Positions 7,763-17,943 of a stretch of DNA of 64,000 nt are shown here, piece after piece (within the stretch, counting starts at the first letter, position 1; every line of letters begins with the position of its first letter). A program made the position numbers and the translations under genes. Origin of the DNA: Candidatus Sulfuritelmatomonas gaucii (GTDB lineage: Bacteria; Acidobacteriota; Terriglobia; Terriglobales; Acidobacteriaceae); the NCBI GenBank assembly GCA_900290245.1, contig OKRB01000013.1, positions 109,099 to 173,098 of the forward strand, given 5' to 3'. A model generated the notes under the pieces. The model saw only the letters and a list, made by a program, of their open reading frames with translations. It had not been told where the DNA came from and did not search any database.

Positions 7763-10309
7763 ATGCCATCCGGCAAGCGCTTTGTTTGCATTCACGGTCA
7801 CTTTTACCAGCCGCCACGCGAAAATCCCTGGCTGGAAACAGTAGAAACCCAGGACACCGCCGCTCCTTATCACGACTGGAACGAGCGCATCTGCGCGGAA
7901 TGCTACGCGCCAAACGGCGCGGCGCGCGTAGTGAACGTGAAGAATCAAATCACGCGCATTGTGAACAACTACGCGCGGATGAGCTTCAACTTCGGGCCGA
8001 CGCTGCTGAACTGGCTGCGCGAAAACGCACCGCGCACCTACCGCATGATCCTCAACGGCGAAAGTCGGAGCCGCCAGCGTTATCACGGTCACAGCTCGGC
8101 CATGGCGCAGGTTTACAACCACATGATCCTGCCCCTTGCCAATGCGCGTGACCGCGCCACACAAGTCCGCTGGGGCATCGCCGATTATGAGTACAGCTTC
8201 GGCATCAAGCCAGAAGGCATGTGGCTTCCTGAGACCGCGGTTGATTTCGTCACTTTGGAAGCGCTTGCGATGAATGGCATCAAGTTCACCGTGCTCGCGC
8301 CACACCAGTGCAAACGCATTCGCGCGTTGCGAGCCGACGACAGCAAAAGCAAGGCGGGAGACGACAAGACTGCCGCATCGGGCGACGGCAAAAAAAGCGA
8401 GGCCGAGTGGATCGATACTCCGGCTTCCAGCGTCGACACCACGGTTCCATATCTCGTTCGCTTCGCGTCGGGTGCTTCGATTGCCATGTTTTTCTACAAC
8501 GGGCCGGCTTCCCGCGCCATCGCCTTTGAGGGGCTGCTGAACTCCGGCGACAATTTCGTGGCGCGGCTCAAAGCCGGCTTCAAAGATACCGCTCAGCCGC
8601 AGCTCGTTCACGTGGCCACCGACGGCGAGTCGTACGGTCACCATCACAAGCATGGCGAGATGGCGCTGGCCTACGCGCTGCGCCTGCTCGAGCAAGACAA
8701 GAATGTAACGCTGACCAATTACGCCAGTTTCCTGGAGCAGTTCCCGCCGCAATACGAGTGCGAGATCGTTGAGAACAGTTCGTGGAGTTGTCCGCACGGC
8801 GTCGAGCGCTGGCGCTCCAACTGCGGCTGCAACGGCGGCCATCCCGGTTGGAACCAGGCTTGGCGCGCCCCGCTGCGCCAGGCCCTCGATGAGCTGCGCG
8901 ACGCATTGACGCCGCTCACCGAGCAGGAGAACGGCAACCTTTTCCTCGACGTCTGGGATGCGCGCGATGCGTATATCCAGGTCGTGCTCGACCGCAGCGC
9001 CGACTCGGCGGATCGCTTTTTTGCCGCTCACCAGGCTCATCCCTTGACTGAAGATGAGCGCGTGCGCGCGCTGGAGCTGATGGAAATGCAGCGCCATGCC
9101 CAGCTCATGTATACGAGCTGCGGCTGGTTTTTCGACGACATCTCCGGCATCGAAACCGTGCAGGTGATTGCCTACGCCGCGCGCGTGCTGCAGCTCGCCA
9201 CACAGGTATTTGGCGAGCAGGCGGCGCCACTCGAGCCGGCGTTTCTGGCGCGACTGGCTGAGGCCCACTCCAACAACCCTGCCGCAGGCGACGGCGCGCA
9301 GATCTATAAGAAATGTGTCGACTCCATGGAGTTGCATCTCGAGCAGGTGGCGGCCCATTATGCCATCAGCTCGGTCTTCTCCGTATTTGGCGACGAGACG
9401 GACCTCTACTGTTATCACCTGCGCCGCATCTCTTACGACATTTTCACCTCTGGCCCCGGGCGCCTGGCGCTGGGCCGCGTCCACGTCGCCAGCACCATCA
9501 CGGATCACGCGCAGAGCTTTTCGTTCGCGGTTCTCCACTTCGGCGACCAGAATATTACCGCCGCCGCGAAGACCTACAGCGGGGAGGATGCAGGAGCGTT
9601 CGAAGCTTTCAGCGCTGAAGCCGCGGAACACGTGCAGCGCGCCGACTTTCCCGAGGTCATGCGCGCGCTCGATCACTTCTACGGCCATGCCGACTACTCG
9701 CTGACTTCACTTTTCTCTGACGAGCAGCGCCGCATCGTACAGCTCATCCTCAATTCAACGCTTTGGGATATAGAGAACTCGCTCACCACCATCTACCAGG
9801 ACCACGCAAGCCTGCTGCACTACCTCTCGCAGGCGGGACTTCCCAAGCCGCCCGCACTCACGCTGGCTGCGGGATTCGCCGTTAACGCCGGCCTGCGCCG
9901 GGTGCTTGAAGACGATCCCATCGATCAGGCACGATTGCGATCGTACCTCACCCTGTCCAAAGCGGACCAGGTTCCTCTCGACACGCCCACGCTCTCTTAC
10001 ATCTCCGACCAGCGCATGAAGCGGACCATGGTCGAACTGCAAATGTCTTCGGGTTCACTTGAGATGCTCGACCGCGCCCTGCAACTGGCTCGCATCATGA
10101 CCGAGCTGCCCTTCGATCTGAACCTATGGCAAGCCCAGAATCTGTGGTATGAGATCCTGCGCAGCTCAGCCGACGCGCTCACTGTGCTGGAACCGAACGA
10201 TAGTCCCCGGTGGGAAAAGGATTTTGACGAGCTCGGTGCATGCCTTAGCTTCGACACGGAGGCGATCCGCGCCGAAGAGGAAATTGAGGTCGCGACGGTC
10301 GGCGATTGA
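7763..10309 (+). CDS. GH57-family glycosidase with DUF3536 domain
   Basis: An 848-residue protein. The N-terminal two thirds is a GH57 alpha-amylase-type barrel: HGHFYQPPRENPW (motif 1), KPEGMWLPET with the probable nucleophile Glu (about residue 152-161), and VHVATDGESYGHHHKHGE with the acid/base Asp. A CPHGVERW and NCGCNGG Cys-rich stretch follows. The C-terminal DUF3536 region is mainly helical. Family members are linked to glycogen or alpha-glucan metabolism in the cytoplasm; no signal peptide is present. The start ATG at 7763 gives the usual MPSGKRFVCIHGHFYQPP N terminus. The stop lies only 6 bp from the convergent hpnI stop. Confidence 0.88.
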   Translation: MPSGKRFVCIHGHFYQPPRENPWLETVETQDTAAPYHDWNERICAECYAPNGAARVVNVKNQITRIVNNYARMSFNFGPTLLNWLRENAPRTYRMILNGESRSRQRYHGHSSAMAQVYNHMILPLANARDRATQVRWGIADYEYSFGIKPEGMWLPETAVDFVTLEALAMNGIKFTVLAPHQCKRIRALRADDSKSKAGDDKTAASGDGKKSEAEWIDTPASSVDTTVPYLVRFASGASIAMFFYNGPASRAIAFEGLLNSGDNFVARLKAGFKDTAQPQLVHVATDGESYGHHHKHGEMALAYALRLLEQDKNVTLTNYASFLEQFPPQYECEIVENSSWSCPHGVERWRSNCGCNGGHPGWNQAWRAPLRQALDELRDALTPLTEQENGNLFLDVWDARDAYIQVVLDRSADSADRFFAAHQAHPLTEDERVRALELMEMQRHAQLMYTSCGWFFDDISGIETVQVIAYAARVLQLATQVFGEQAAPLEPAFLARLAEAHSNNPAAGDGAQIYKKCVDSMELHLEQVAAHYAISSVFSVFGDETDLYCYHLRRISYDIFTSGPGRLALGRVHVASTITDHAQSFSFAVLHFGDQNITAAAKTYSGEDAGAFEAFSAEAAEHVQRADFPEVMRALDHFYGHADYSLTSLFSDEQRRIVQLILNSTLWDIENSLTTIYQDHASLLHYLSQAGLPKPPALTLAAGFAVNAGLRRVLEDDPIDQARLRSYLTLSKADQVPLDTPTLSYISDQRMKRTMVELQMSSGSLEMLDRALQLARIMTELPFDLNLWQAQNLWYEILRSSADALTVLEPNDSPRWEKDFDELGACLSFDTEAIRAEEEIEVATVGD

Positions 10310-10315
10310 AGCCGT

Positions 10316-11527
10316 CTAACTCTGCGCGACTTTCACAAGCTTGCCGCCCTTCAGCGCAAACCGTTCCCCACGCCAAACGATTGTGTCGCCGGCGAATCCC
10401 ACTATCCAGACCGCCATCGCAATCAAATCGCGCAGCGGCAGCAGCCAGAGATTCGAAATCACTTCGTGATCGGCCAGCACCCCGGCGCCCACGTTCATGG
10501 CCTGCGCAAGCCGCAGAAAAAAACTCAGCGCCAACAGCCACAGGCTCAAGGGGCTCAGTCCGCTTGCCACAATGTTCAGCAAAGCCCAGCTCAGCCCATG
10601 CGTGACAACCAGGCCTGCGTAGCCGGCAGGGCGTGAGCATCGGATGGCCCTCGCCCAGCGCAACTGGTGGTCGACGAGGCCGCGCCATGTGTAGGCCGGC
10701 ACGCTCGTCTCCACTACCTCGGATGTCAGCTCAACACGATCTCCCGCTCGTGCCACGCGCGCGCCGAGTTCGTAGTCATCAGCCAGGTAATCCACCAACG
10801 GCAGCAGGCCTCCGGTCCTCTCCAGCGCCTCGCGCCGAACGGCGAGCGTCGAGCCAAGGCCGTAATGCATTCCCCGCTCAATCCATTTCGACAGCAACAC
10901 CGATCCCATGAATTCCGCAGCAATACCCAGCGCTTCGAGTCGCGAGGGAAGAGAGCCGTGAGCTCTTCCGCGATAAAGCGCCGTGACCAGGCCCACTTGT
11001 TTTGCCTGTTGTCCCATCCTCTCCGCGTCCTTTTGCGGAGTGGGCAGGGAAGCGAAGCACGCCATTACTCTTTCCAGATAATGCGGGCCCACCGTAATGT
11101 CGGAATCGTTGATGAGCAGGAATTCGTGCCGCGCGTGCACGGCAAGCTGCACCAGCGTACTCACCTTGCCGTTGGTTCCCAGGCGCTCAGGGCACAAGAT
11201 CAAGCGGATTTCGCACTGAGGGAACTCCGCCTTCAATGTCTCCACGGCGGTAACGGCGGGATCGTCGAGGGACCAAACGCCGAATAGCAGCTCGAATTCG
11301 CCACGATAGTTTTGGCGACAATGGCTACGGAATGCCTCGAGCATGCCCGGATCAAGTCCCTTGAGAGACTTGAGAATGCTGACGCCCGGCGAGAATTCCG
11401 ACCTCTGCGCGCGCCGCTGATGCAGAAAGATGCGCGCCGCAACAAGCACCGCCAGAAAGTAAGCCATCCCGGCCACGGCCAGTGCCGTCGTCGCAATCTC
11501 CACTGCCTGCGCCAACGCATGCGGCAT
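10316..11527 (-). CDS. hpnI: HpnI-like ceramide glucosyltransferase-family glycosyltransferase
   Basis: A 403-residue membrane glycosyltransferase of the GT21-like group. An N-terminal membrane helix is followed by the GT-A fold with LINDSDITVGPHYL (metal-binding Asp), a DDYELGARV segment and the (Q/R)xxRW signature HQLRWARAIR, then three or four C-terminal membrane helices. HpnI adds N-acetylglucosamine to bacteriohopanetetrol in hopanoid synthesis; HpnK and HpnJ are not in this window. A 17-residue insertion (about residues 160-176) in the catalytic domain is encoded by a dispersed hairpin repeat. It lies 52 bp behind the last permease and may share its transcript. Confidence 0.85.
   Translation of the reverse strand: MPHALAQAVEIATTALAVAGMAYFLAVLVAARIFLHQRRAQRSEFSPGVSILKSLKGLDPGMLEAFRSHCRQNYRGEFELLFGVWSLDDPAVTAVETLKAEFPQCEIRLILCPERLGTNGKVSTLVQLAVHARHEFLLINDSDITVGPHYLERVMACFASLPTPQKDAERMGQQAKQVGLVTALYRGRAHGSLPSRLEALGIAAEFMGSVLLSKWIERGMHYGLGSTLAVRREALERTGGLLPLVDYLADDYELGARVARAGDRVELTSEVVETSVPAYTWRGLVDHQLRWARAIRCSRPAGYAGLVVTHGLSWALLNIVASGLSPLSLWLLALSFFLRLAQAMNVGAGVLADHEVISNLWLLPLRDLIAMAVWIVGFAGDTIVWRGERFALKGGKLVKVAQS
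11003..11048 (-). repeat. hairpin-repeat copy translated inside hpnI
   Basis: This copy of the dispersed hairpin family has CCCATCCTCTCCGC, a GTCCTTTT-like loop and TGCGGAGTGGG. It is read through in frame on the minus strand as part of LPTPQKDAERMGQQAKQ. It is less regular than the intergenic copies at 17944 and 62883, as expected after selection on the reading frame. Confidence 0.7.
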
Positions 11528-11543
11528 CGTAAAAGCAGTGTAC

Positions 11544-11571
11544 AGTGGTCAGTGATCAGTGGTCAGTGATC
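11544..11571. repeat. heptad array (AGTGGTC/AGTGATC) between a permease and hpnI
   Basis: A perfect 14-nt direct repeat made of two heptads, AGTGGTC and AGTGATC, occurs twice in a row. Rotated, AGTGGTC is the reverse complement of the ACTGACC unit seen at 21275 and 33628. It fills most of the gap between the start of hpnI and the stop of the 11580 permease. Confidence 0.8.
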
Positions 11572-11579
11572 ACCTTTTT

Positions 11580-12833
11580 TCACTCGTATCTCAGCGCCTC
11601 AATAGGATCGAGATTCGCCGCTTTCCACGCCGGATAAATGCCAAACACCAGGCCGATCGCGCAGGAGGAGCCAAAGCCGATGAGCACCCAAGTCGTCGAA
11701 AGCGTGGCCGGAAGTCCGATGGGCAGGAAATAGACAATCCAGGTAATGATCGCGCCCAGCAGGATGCCCAATATGCCGCCGATCGAACACAACGTCACCG
11801 CCTCCGTTGTGAATTGAGTCAGGATGGTGCGCCTGGTAGCGCCGATGGCTTTCCGCACTCCGATCTCGCGTGTTCGCTCGGTCACACTCACCAGCATGAT
11901 GTTCATCACACCCACGCCGCCCACCATCAGTCCCACACTGGAGACGGCAATCATGAAGATCACCAGTCCGGTTGTGAGCTGATCCCAGAGGCGGCTGAGT
12001 GAGTCAGGCCCGAAGATCTCGAAATCGTCCGCCTTGTCCACCCGCACCTTGCGGCGAATGCGCAGCAACTCGCGAATCTCCTCTTCAACGAGATCCTTGT
12101 TTTTTGGTGTGTCGTACTTCACGATGAGCGTCAGGTCGGTGATCTCAGGGTGAAGGTAGTGGAAGGTGTTGAACGGAAACACAAGAATGTTATCCCGCGG
12201 ATTTTTGCCGCTGCCGAAGGGCCGCTTGCGTACATCGAGCACCCCGATGACGGTGTAGACGCCCGACTCAACTTCGATATCCTTTCCCACTGCCGGCTCG
12301 TCGCCAAACAGCTCCTGCCACGTATCGTGGCCCAGCACCACCACGTGCGCGGCGCGCGCATCTTCGGCGTCGGTGAACATGCGGCCCTGCACAAGCGTCA
12401 AGTCCGTCACGTCCATAATCTCGGGAAAATCTCCTGCGAGAATGGCCCCCGCAACCTTTTTGCCCTTGTATTTTGCGCTCACGTCGCCGACCTGAAAGCT
12501 CTTGATGTATACGCCCTCTGCGTCGGTCGTGGCCACGTGCGGCAAGTCCCGCAGCGCCTTGGCGTCGTCGACGGTCAGCATTTTGCGCGCCAGCATCTCT
12601 GCAGTGGGCCGCACTCCAATAATCGGCAGGCGCCCGATCCAAAAGACATTCGATCCCAGTGAATTGATGAACCCCGAAACGCGATTATTGATTCCGCTGA
12701 CCATCGATGAGATCCCGATCACGGTGGAGACACCGATGACGATGCCCAGGATGGTCAGGCCCGAACGCAGCTTGTTGTTGCGGAGAGTATCGAGCGCCAT
12801 CCTGACAGATTCCCGGGTTTGTCCCTTTGCCAT
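11580..12833 (-). CDS. MacB/FtsX-type ABC permease (copy 1)
   Basis: A 417-residue permease with a MacB periplasmic core domain between helix 1 (about 22-45) and the C-terminal three-helix FtsX domain (about 285-405, containing VGGVGVMNIMLVSVTERTRE and ends in LDPIEALRYE). It needs an ATPase partner but none is encoded in the window. It is a near-copy of the adjacent gene at 12873 with matching start (RESVxMALDTLR), order and end, and a very high identity in the last 400 bp. AGGGGA precedes the ATG at 12833. The cargo is unknown; MacB relatives move macrolides, lipoproteins and siderophores. Confidence 0.88.
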   Translation of the reverse strand: MAKGQTRESVRMALDTLRNNKLRSGLTILGIVIGVSTVIGISSMVSGINNRVSGFINSLGSNVFWIGRLPIIGVRPTAEMLARKMLTVDDAKALRDLPHVATTDAEGVYIKSFQVGDVSAKYKGKKVAGAILAGDFPEIMDVTDLTLVQGRMFTDAEDARAAHVVVLGHDTWQELFGDEPAVGKDIEVESGVYTVIGVLDVRKRPFGSGKNPRDNILVFPFNTFHYLHPEITDLTLIVKYDTPKNKDLVEEEIRELLRIRRKVRVDKADDFEIFGPDSLSRLWDQLTTGLVIFMIAVSSVGLMVGGVGVMNIMLVSVTERTREIGVRKAIGATRRTILTQFTTEAVTLCSIGGILGILLGAIITWIVYFLPIGLPATLSTTWVLIGFGSSCAIGLVFGIYPAWKAANLDPIEALRYE

Positions 12834-12872
12834 GAAAGATCCCCTAAGAGGTCGCTACCAACTCCGATGGAC

Positions 12873-14132
12873 TCACTCGTATCTCAGCGCCTCAATGGGG
12901 TCGAGGTTCGCCGCCTTCCATGCCGGATAGATGCCGAACATCAGGCCGATGGCGCAGGACGCACCAAAGCCGGTCAGCACCCAAGTTGTGGAAAGTGTGG
13001 CTGGAAGGCCGATGGGCAGGAAATAGACAATCCAGGTAATGATCGCGCCAAGCAAAATTCCTAAAATGCCGCCGACCGAACATAACGTTACCGCTTCGGT
13101 CGTGAACTGAGTCAGGATGGTGTGCCTGGTGGCGCCGATGGCTTTGCGCACGCCGATCTCGCGTGTTCGCTCTGTCACGCTGACCAGCATGATGTTCATT
13201 ACGCCCACGCCGCCCACCATCAGTCCCACGCTGGAAACGGCAATCATGAAGATCACGAGGCCCGTGGTCAACTGATCCCAAAGCCTGCTGATCGAGTCGG
13301 GCCCGAAGATCTCGAAATCGTCGGGCTTATCCACGCGTACCTTGCGGCGAATGCGCAACAGCTCGCGAATCTCCTCCCCCACCAGGGCCTTGTTCTTCGC
13401 GTCGTCGTACTTCACGGCCACCCACATGTCCTTGTCTTCCGGGTGAAGATTGTGAAACGTACCCAGCGGAAACAGAGCCATGTTATCGGCGGGATTCTTG
13501 CCGCCGCCGAAGGGTTGCTTGCGCTTATCCAGCACGCCGATCACGGTGTAAAGACCGGACTCGATGGCCACCTCTTTGCCGACCGCAGGCTCGTCGCCGA
13601 AGAGTTCCTCCCAGGTGTCGTGGCCCAGCACCACCACGTGCGCGGCGCGCTCATCTTCAGCGTCCGTGTACATCCGTCCCTGCAGCAACGTCAAATCATT
13701 CACATCCGATATTTCGGCTGTATCTCCCTGCAAAATCGTGCCGGCAATTTTCTTCCCGTTGTATTTCACGGCTACGTCGCCCACACGGAACTGCGACCTT
13801 ACATGCTGATAGCCGCCATCTGCCGCCACCACATGTGGCAGCTTGCGCAGCGCCAGCACGTCGTCGAGCGTGAGCTTCTTGCGCGCCAGCATCTCCGCCG
13901 TCGGACGCACTCCGATGACCGGCATATGGAATACCCAGATGACATTCGATCCCAGGGTGCTAACCCACTCCGACACGCGGTTGTTCAGGCCGCTGATGAC
14001 CGATGAGATGGCAATGACTGTGGAGACGCCGATGACGATGCCCAGAATCGTCAGCCCCGAACGCAGCTTGTTGGCGCGCAGAGTATCCAGCGCCATCTTC
14101 ACCGATTCACGAGTTTGTCCGGTGCGCTTCAT
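12873..14132 (-). CDS. MacB/FtsX-type ABC permease (copy 2)
   Basis: A 419-residue permease with the same architecture as its neighbour: helix 1 near residue 22-45, periplasmic MacB core, and a C-terminal FtsX domain with GIRxxxGATRHTILTQF. The two are clearly a tandem duplication; divergence is concentrated in the periplasmic part (for example NALVGEE versus KDLVEEE segments), which is the usual place for substrate or adaptor change. The gap to copy 1 is 39 bp and to the 14255 gene 122 bp, so the three are likely co-transcribed. The ribosome site is weak (AGGAG, 15 nt from ATG). Confidence 0.88.
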   Translation of the reverse strand: MKRTGQTRESVKMALDTLRANKLRSGLTILGIVIGVSTVIAISSVISGLNNRVSEWVSTLGSNVIWVFHMPVIGVRPTAEMLARKKLTLDDVLALRKLPHVVAADGGYQHVRSQFRVGDVAVKYNGKKIAGTILQGDTAEISDVNDLTLLQGRMYTDAEDERAAHVVVLGHDTWEELFGDEPAVGKEVAIESGLYTVIGVLDKRKQPFGGGKNPADNMALFPLGTFHNLHPEDKDMWVAVKYDDAKNKALVGEEIRELLRIRRKVRVDKPDDFEIFGPDSISRLWDQLTTGLVIFMIAVSSVGLMVGGVGVMNIMLVSVTERTREIGVRKAIGATRHTILTQFTTEAVTLCSVGGILGILLGAIITWIVYFLPIGLPATLSTTWVLTGFGASCAIGLMFGIYPAWKAANLDPIEALRYE

Positions 14133-14254
14133 AGAAACAGCTACTAGCTCCTAGCAAAATCGCGATCATTAGCCTGAAATCCAAGCCGCTTGATTCATAA
14201 ACTTGAGCCCCGTCGATCGGCGTCATGAGCAAGTGGCTAGAAGATAGAAGCTCC

Positions 14255-15481
<1,227 letters not shown>

Positions 15482-15580
15482 GATGCTGCCCTTATGATAC
15501 GGACTCGACCCGGCCCAGGTGCCGGGTCTCTCACGTCGGCGCCGCCCGCATCGCTGCTTGCTGCTCCCTTGTTCCCTGCT

Positions 15581-16015
15581 TTACCTTCCCGAGCTGCCGA
15601 ACCCCTTCGCCGCTCGTTCCGAGCCTTCCAGATCACTCACCTCTTCTACGGGCCCAGTGAGCACCCTGATGGGCACCATTTGCGCGATCTTTTCGCCGGC
15701 CTTCAGTTCCACGTCCTCGTCGCCGAGGTTGGTCATCACCACCAGGATCTCGCCGCGGTAGCCGGCGTCGATCACTCCGCCGGTGGTGGCCAGGCCCCGA
15801 GCCGCCATCGACGACCGGTCGCGCACCAGCAATCCCAGTGGTTCGCCGGTCGCGGGATACCGTGCCTCCACGGCGACTCCGGTCCGCAACTTCACGGTTT
15901 GCCGGGGCTCAAGGAGCGTGTCCTCCAGGGCAAATACGTCATATCCCAGATCTTCGCCCGGATGCGCGACTGCTGGCAGCCGCGCTCCGGCCTCCAATCG
16001 CTTTACTCGCAACAT
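15581..16015 (-). CDS. dut: deoxyuridine 5'-triphosphate nucleotidohydrolase
   Basis: A 144-residue homotrimeric dUTPase that makes dUMP and keeps uracil out of DNA. The five family motifs are visible: GEDLGYDVFA (motif 1), VRDRSSMAARGL (2), GVIDAGYRGEI (3, with the catalytic Asp), GEKIAQMV (4) and the C-terminal GSERAAKGFGSSG (5), which closes over the nucleotide. The length is typical. The start ATG at 16015 gives the standard N terminus. It is the first gene of a minus-strand run with the permeases, 99 bp from the next. Confidence 0.95.
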   Translation of the reverse strand: MLRVKRLEAGARLPAVAHPGEDLGYDVFALEDTLLEPRQTVKLRTGVAVEARYPATGEPLGLLVRDRSSMAARGLATTGGVIDAGYRGEILVVMTNLGDEDVELKAGEKIAQMVPIRVLTGPVEEVSDLEGSERAAKGFGSSGR

Positions 16016-16329
16016 GTGTCTGATGTTACGGCAAAACCAGGGTGGTTGCGCCGGGATTTGCAGTGTTCAGGGACGGCTGTCGCTCTTGAATCCCCCAAAA
16101 TCGTAGCCCATTCGCAGTAACCCTTTCGTACCATTGAAGATTCGCACTTTGGGGTCCACACTGTATCCGAAAGATTTCCCCGGTTGTCTGTTTCGAGTTA
16201 CTTGGAGCCTTGCAGATCTTGCTTGCGCCTCACACCGAGCCATAAGGCCGGAAGACCCAAAATCATGTTCTTGCGCTCTTTTTGGGCGGCGGATGCGGCG
16301 AAAAAGACTTGCTTTGCCTGGCAGAGTGG
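16016..16329. other. unresolved low-GC region, decayed minus-strand ORF remnants
   Basis: This stretch has a lower GC content than its neighbours and no gene I can name. On the minus strand one frame encodes a tail with GYSVDPKVRIFNG and ends near 16067, and another frame encodes MILGLPALWLGVRRK and stops at 16198. They do not join without a shift of frame and look like remains of a gene, or simply chance. No ribosome site supports either. Confidence 0.3.
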
Positions 16330-16683
16330 ATGCCAATGGAAATTGTTGTCTTTGCCGAACAGTTCAGGAACGGAAGTTGGGACGTCTGGGAATATGAGTG
16401 CAACGCGATAGAGGCGAAGGCTCTTGTTGACTCCGCCGTTGCAAAAGCGACAGATCGTGAGATCGGGGCCAGTCCAATGCACGAGGACCTCCTTGCGAGC
16501 GCGCGTTGCCTGTTCGACGTTGCGCGAGGGACTTCGGCCATCCCACGGAACGGGGATACGCGGGTTTATTGCGTCTGCGTCGACAAGCTGGTTATCGGGG
16601 TTTACGAGAAGATTCGCCAATATTCTCAGAGCCTTACAGAAACCCGCGAGTTTGTTGAGGCCGGCATGCAAATGTCCGCCTGA
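16330..16683 (+). CDS. hypothetical protein in low-GC patch
   Basis: A 117-residue frame beginning MPMEIVVFAEQFRNG with plausible residue composition, two Cys pairs (CVCVD near 85) and a helical end. Codon use is less GC-biased at third positions than in flanking genes, which could mean recent transfer. No family is recognised and no good ribosome site precedes either Met (16330 or 16336). A competing minus-strand frame covers 16198-16773, so the coding strand is not certain. Confidence 0.4.
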   Translation: MPMEIVVFAEQFRNGSWDVWEYECNAIEAKALVDSAVAKATDREIGASPMHEDLLASARCLFDVARGTSAIPRNGDTRVYCVCVDKLVIGVYEKIRQYSQSLTETREFVEAGMQMSA

Positions 16684-16790
16684 ACGCCCGAAGAGCCGAT
16701 CGAACCTGCCCCTACAAAGCACGAGCGCCGAAGTCTCATTCGGCGGTCCGAACCAGGTGTAAGCTGCACGCAAAGCTGCGGAAAATGGTC

Positions 16791-16822
16791 AGCCCCGGCT
16801 GGGCGTTCACCCGGCCGGGGCT
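16791..16822 (-). terminator. hairpin downstream of rnpB
   Basis: AGCCCCGGC (16791-16799) pairs with GCCGGGGCT (16814-16822), with an additional inner GGG/CCC. On the minus strand the hairpin lies about 20 bp past the RNase P RNA 3' end and is followed by ACCATTTTC, a weak U tract. This is the likely terminator of rnpB. Confidence 0.6.
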
Positions 16823-16841
16823 GTCGTATTCGGCAAAAGGA

Positions 16842-17317
16842 CTCGTAAGCCGAATTCTGTTTTATGCGGTCATTCCTCTAGGCGCCGCGTTGCCGCGGGC
16901 GCTCATCAGCGACCTACCCGGAGGTTTTAGCGTGTTCCGGAACCGCCTTGCCGCATCGGGCCGATGCGCAACCGGCGCCTGGCTCCTGGCCCCGGTTTCC
17001 CTCCCTATTTGGTCTTGCTCCGTGTGGGGTTTACCCTGCCACTGACATTACTGCCAGCGCGGTGCGCTCTTACCGCACCTTTTCACCCTTACCACTGCGT
17101 GGGGCAGCCCCTTGGACAAGTCCATCGGGAGCCCCGAACGCCCCCCAAAGGAGGGTGCAGAGGCGGTATGTTTTCTGTGGCACTGGCCGTCCGTGAGCCT
17201 TTACGCTCACGTCCCGGACGTTATCCGGCACACTGCCCTGCGGAGTTCGGACTTTCCTCTCCCGGCCACCCCTGCTTTCACAGAGATCTCCGGCAGCGAC
17301 CGCCCGGTCCTCCTGCC
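16842..17317 (-). ncRNA. rnpB: class A RNase P RNA
   Basis: The RNA component of ribonuclease P, which matures tRNA 5' ends. Reading the minus strand, the conserved P4 strand GAGGAAAGTCCGAACTCC is near 17240-17260, the CR-II/III core GGTAAACCCCACACGGAGCA near 17010-17040, the second P4 strand and P1 region AGAGGAATGACC near 16865-16880, and the 3' end CAGAATTCGGCTTA near 16847. Length is about 476 nt, at the long end for class A. The boundaries are estimated from the fold, not mapped. It is transcribed away from the DoxX-like gene at 17533. Confidence 0.95.
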
Positions 17318-17532
17318 AGACACTAGTTTACCCCGAAATCGATGCGTACCGGAGCGCCGTGGCCTGCGATCCGCAGGCCACAGACCCGCCCGACAGCAAA
17401 AGCACATTAATCATTTGCATCGCTCCGCCCTCCGCAGCCATCCACTCACTACGGGCGAAATTCCGTTCCTTCCCGGGCACGACTAGAACGCTAAACCTCA
17501 CACTTTTCCGAATTCCCCCTCAGGAGAAGCCC

Positions 17533-17919
17533 ATGCGAATTGCCTCCCTTATCGCACGTTATCTGATGGCGCTTATCTTCGTTGTTTCCGGCTCCAACCA
17601 CCTCTTCAACTTTCTGCCGCAGCCGCCTCCGCCGCCCGGCGTCGCCGGCCAGTTCCTCCACATCCTCATGTCCACGGGCTATCTGTACGTTGTCGGTGTT
17701 TGTGAAGTCGTGCCCGGAATCCTGCTGCTCGTCAACCGCTTTGTTCCATTGGCCCTCCTCATTCTCGGTCCGGTCATCGTCAACATTTTTCTTACGCGCA
17801 TCTTCATCGCGTCGGCCGCGATCCCAGCGGGAATTGTGTTGGCCATTCTCTGGGCCCTGACTGCGTGGCAGGTCCGCGCCGCGTTCTTCCCAACGGTCCA
17901 GCCACGCGTGGCCACCTAA
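17533..17919 (+). CDS. DoxX-like membrane protein
   Basis: A 128-residue, four-helix membrane protein of the DoxX type: helix 1 (about 5-27) with the SGSNHLFNF motif, helix 2 ending in the CEVVPGILLLV element, helix 3 (LALLILGPVIVNIF) and helix 4 (AGIVLAILWALTAWQ). The first loop contains five Pro residues in a row. The family is linked to redox or quinone-associated roles, but this one has no firm function. GGAGA lies 6 nt before the ATG at 17533. Confidence 0.8.
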   Translation: MRIASLIARYLMALIFVVSGSNHLFNFLPQPPPPPGVAGQFLHILMSTGYLYVVGVCEVVPGILLLVNRFVPLALLILGPVIVNIFLTRIFIASAAIPAGIVLAILWALTAWQVRAAFFPTVQPRVAT

Positions 17920-17943
17920 CGCGGGAATTGCCGTAAATCTGCG

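Noticed and set aside
7721-9688. A 655-residue minus-strand frame opposite the GH57 gene
   Set aside because: It is antisense to a gene with complete GH57 motifs and has no domain of its own; high GC generates such frames.
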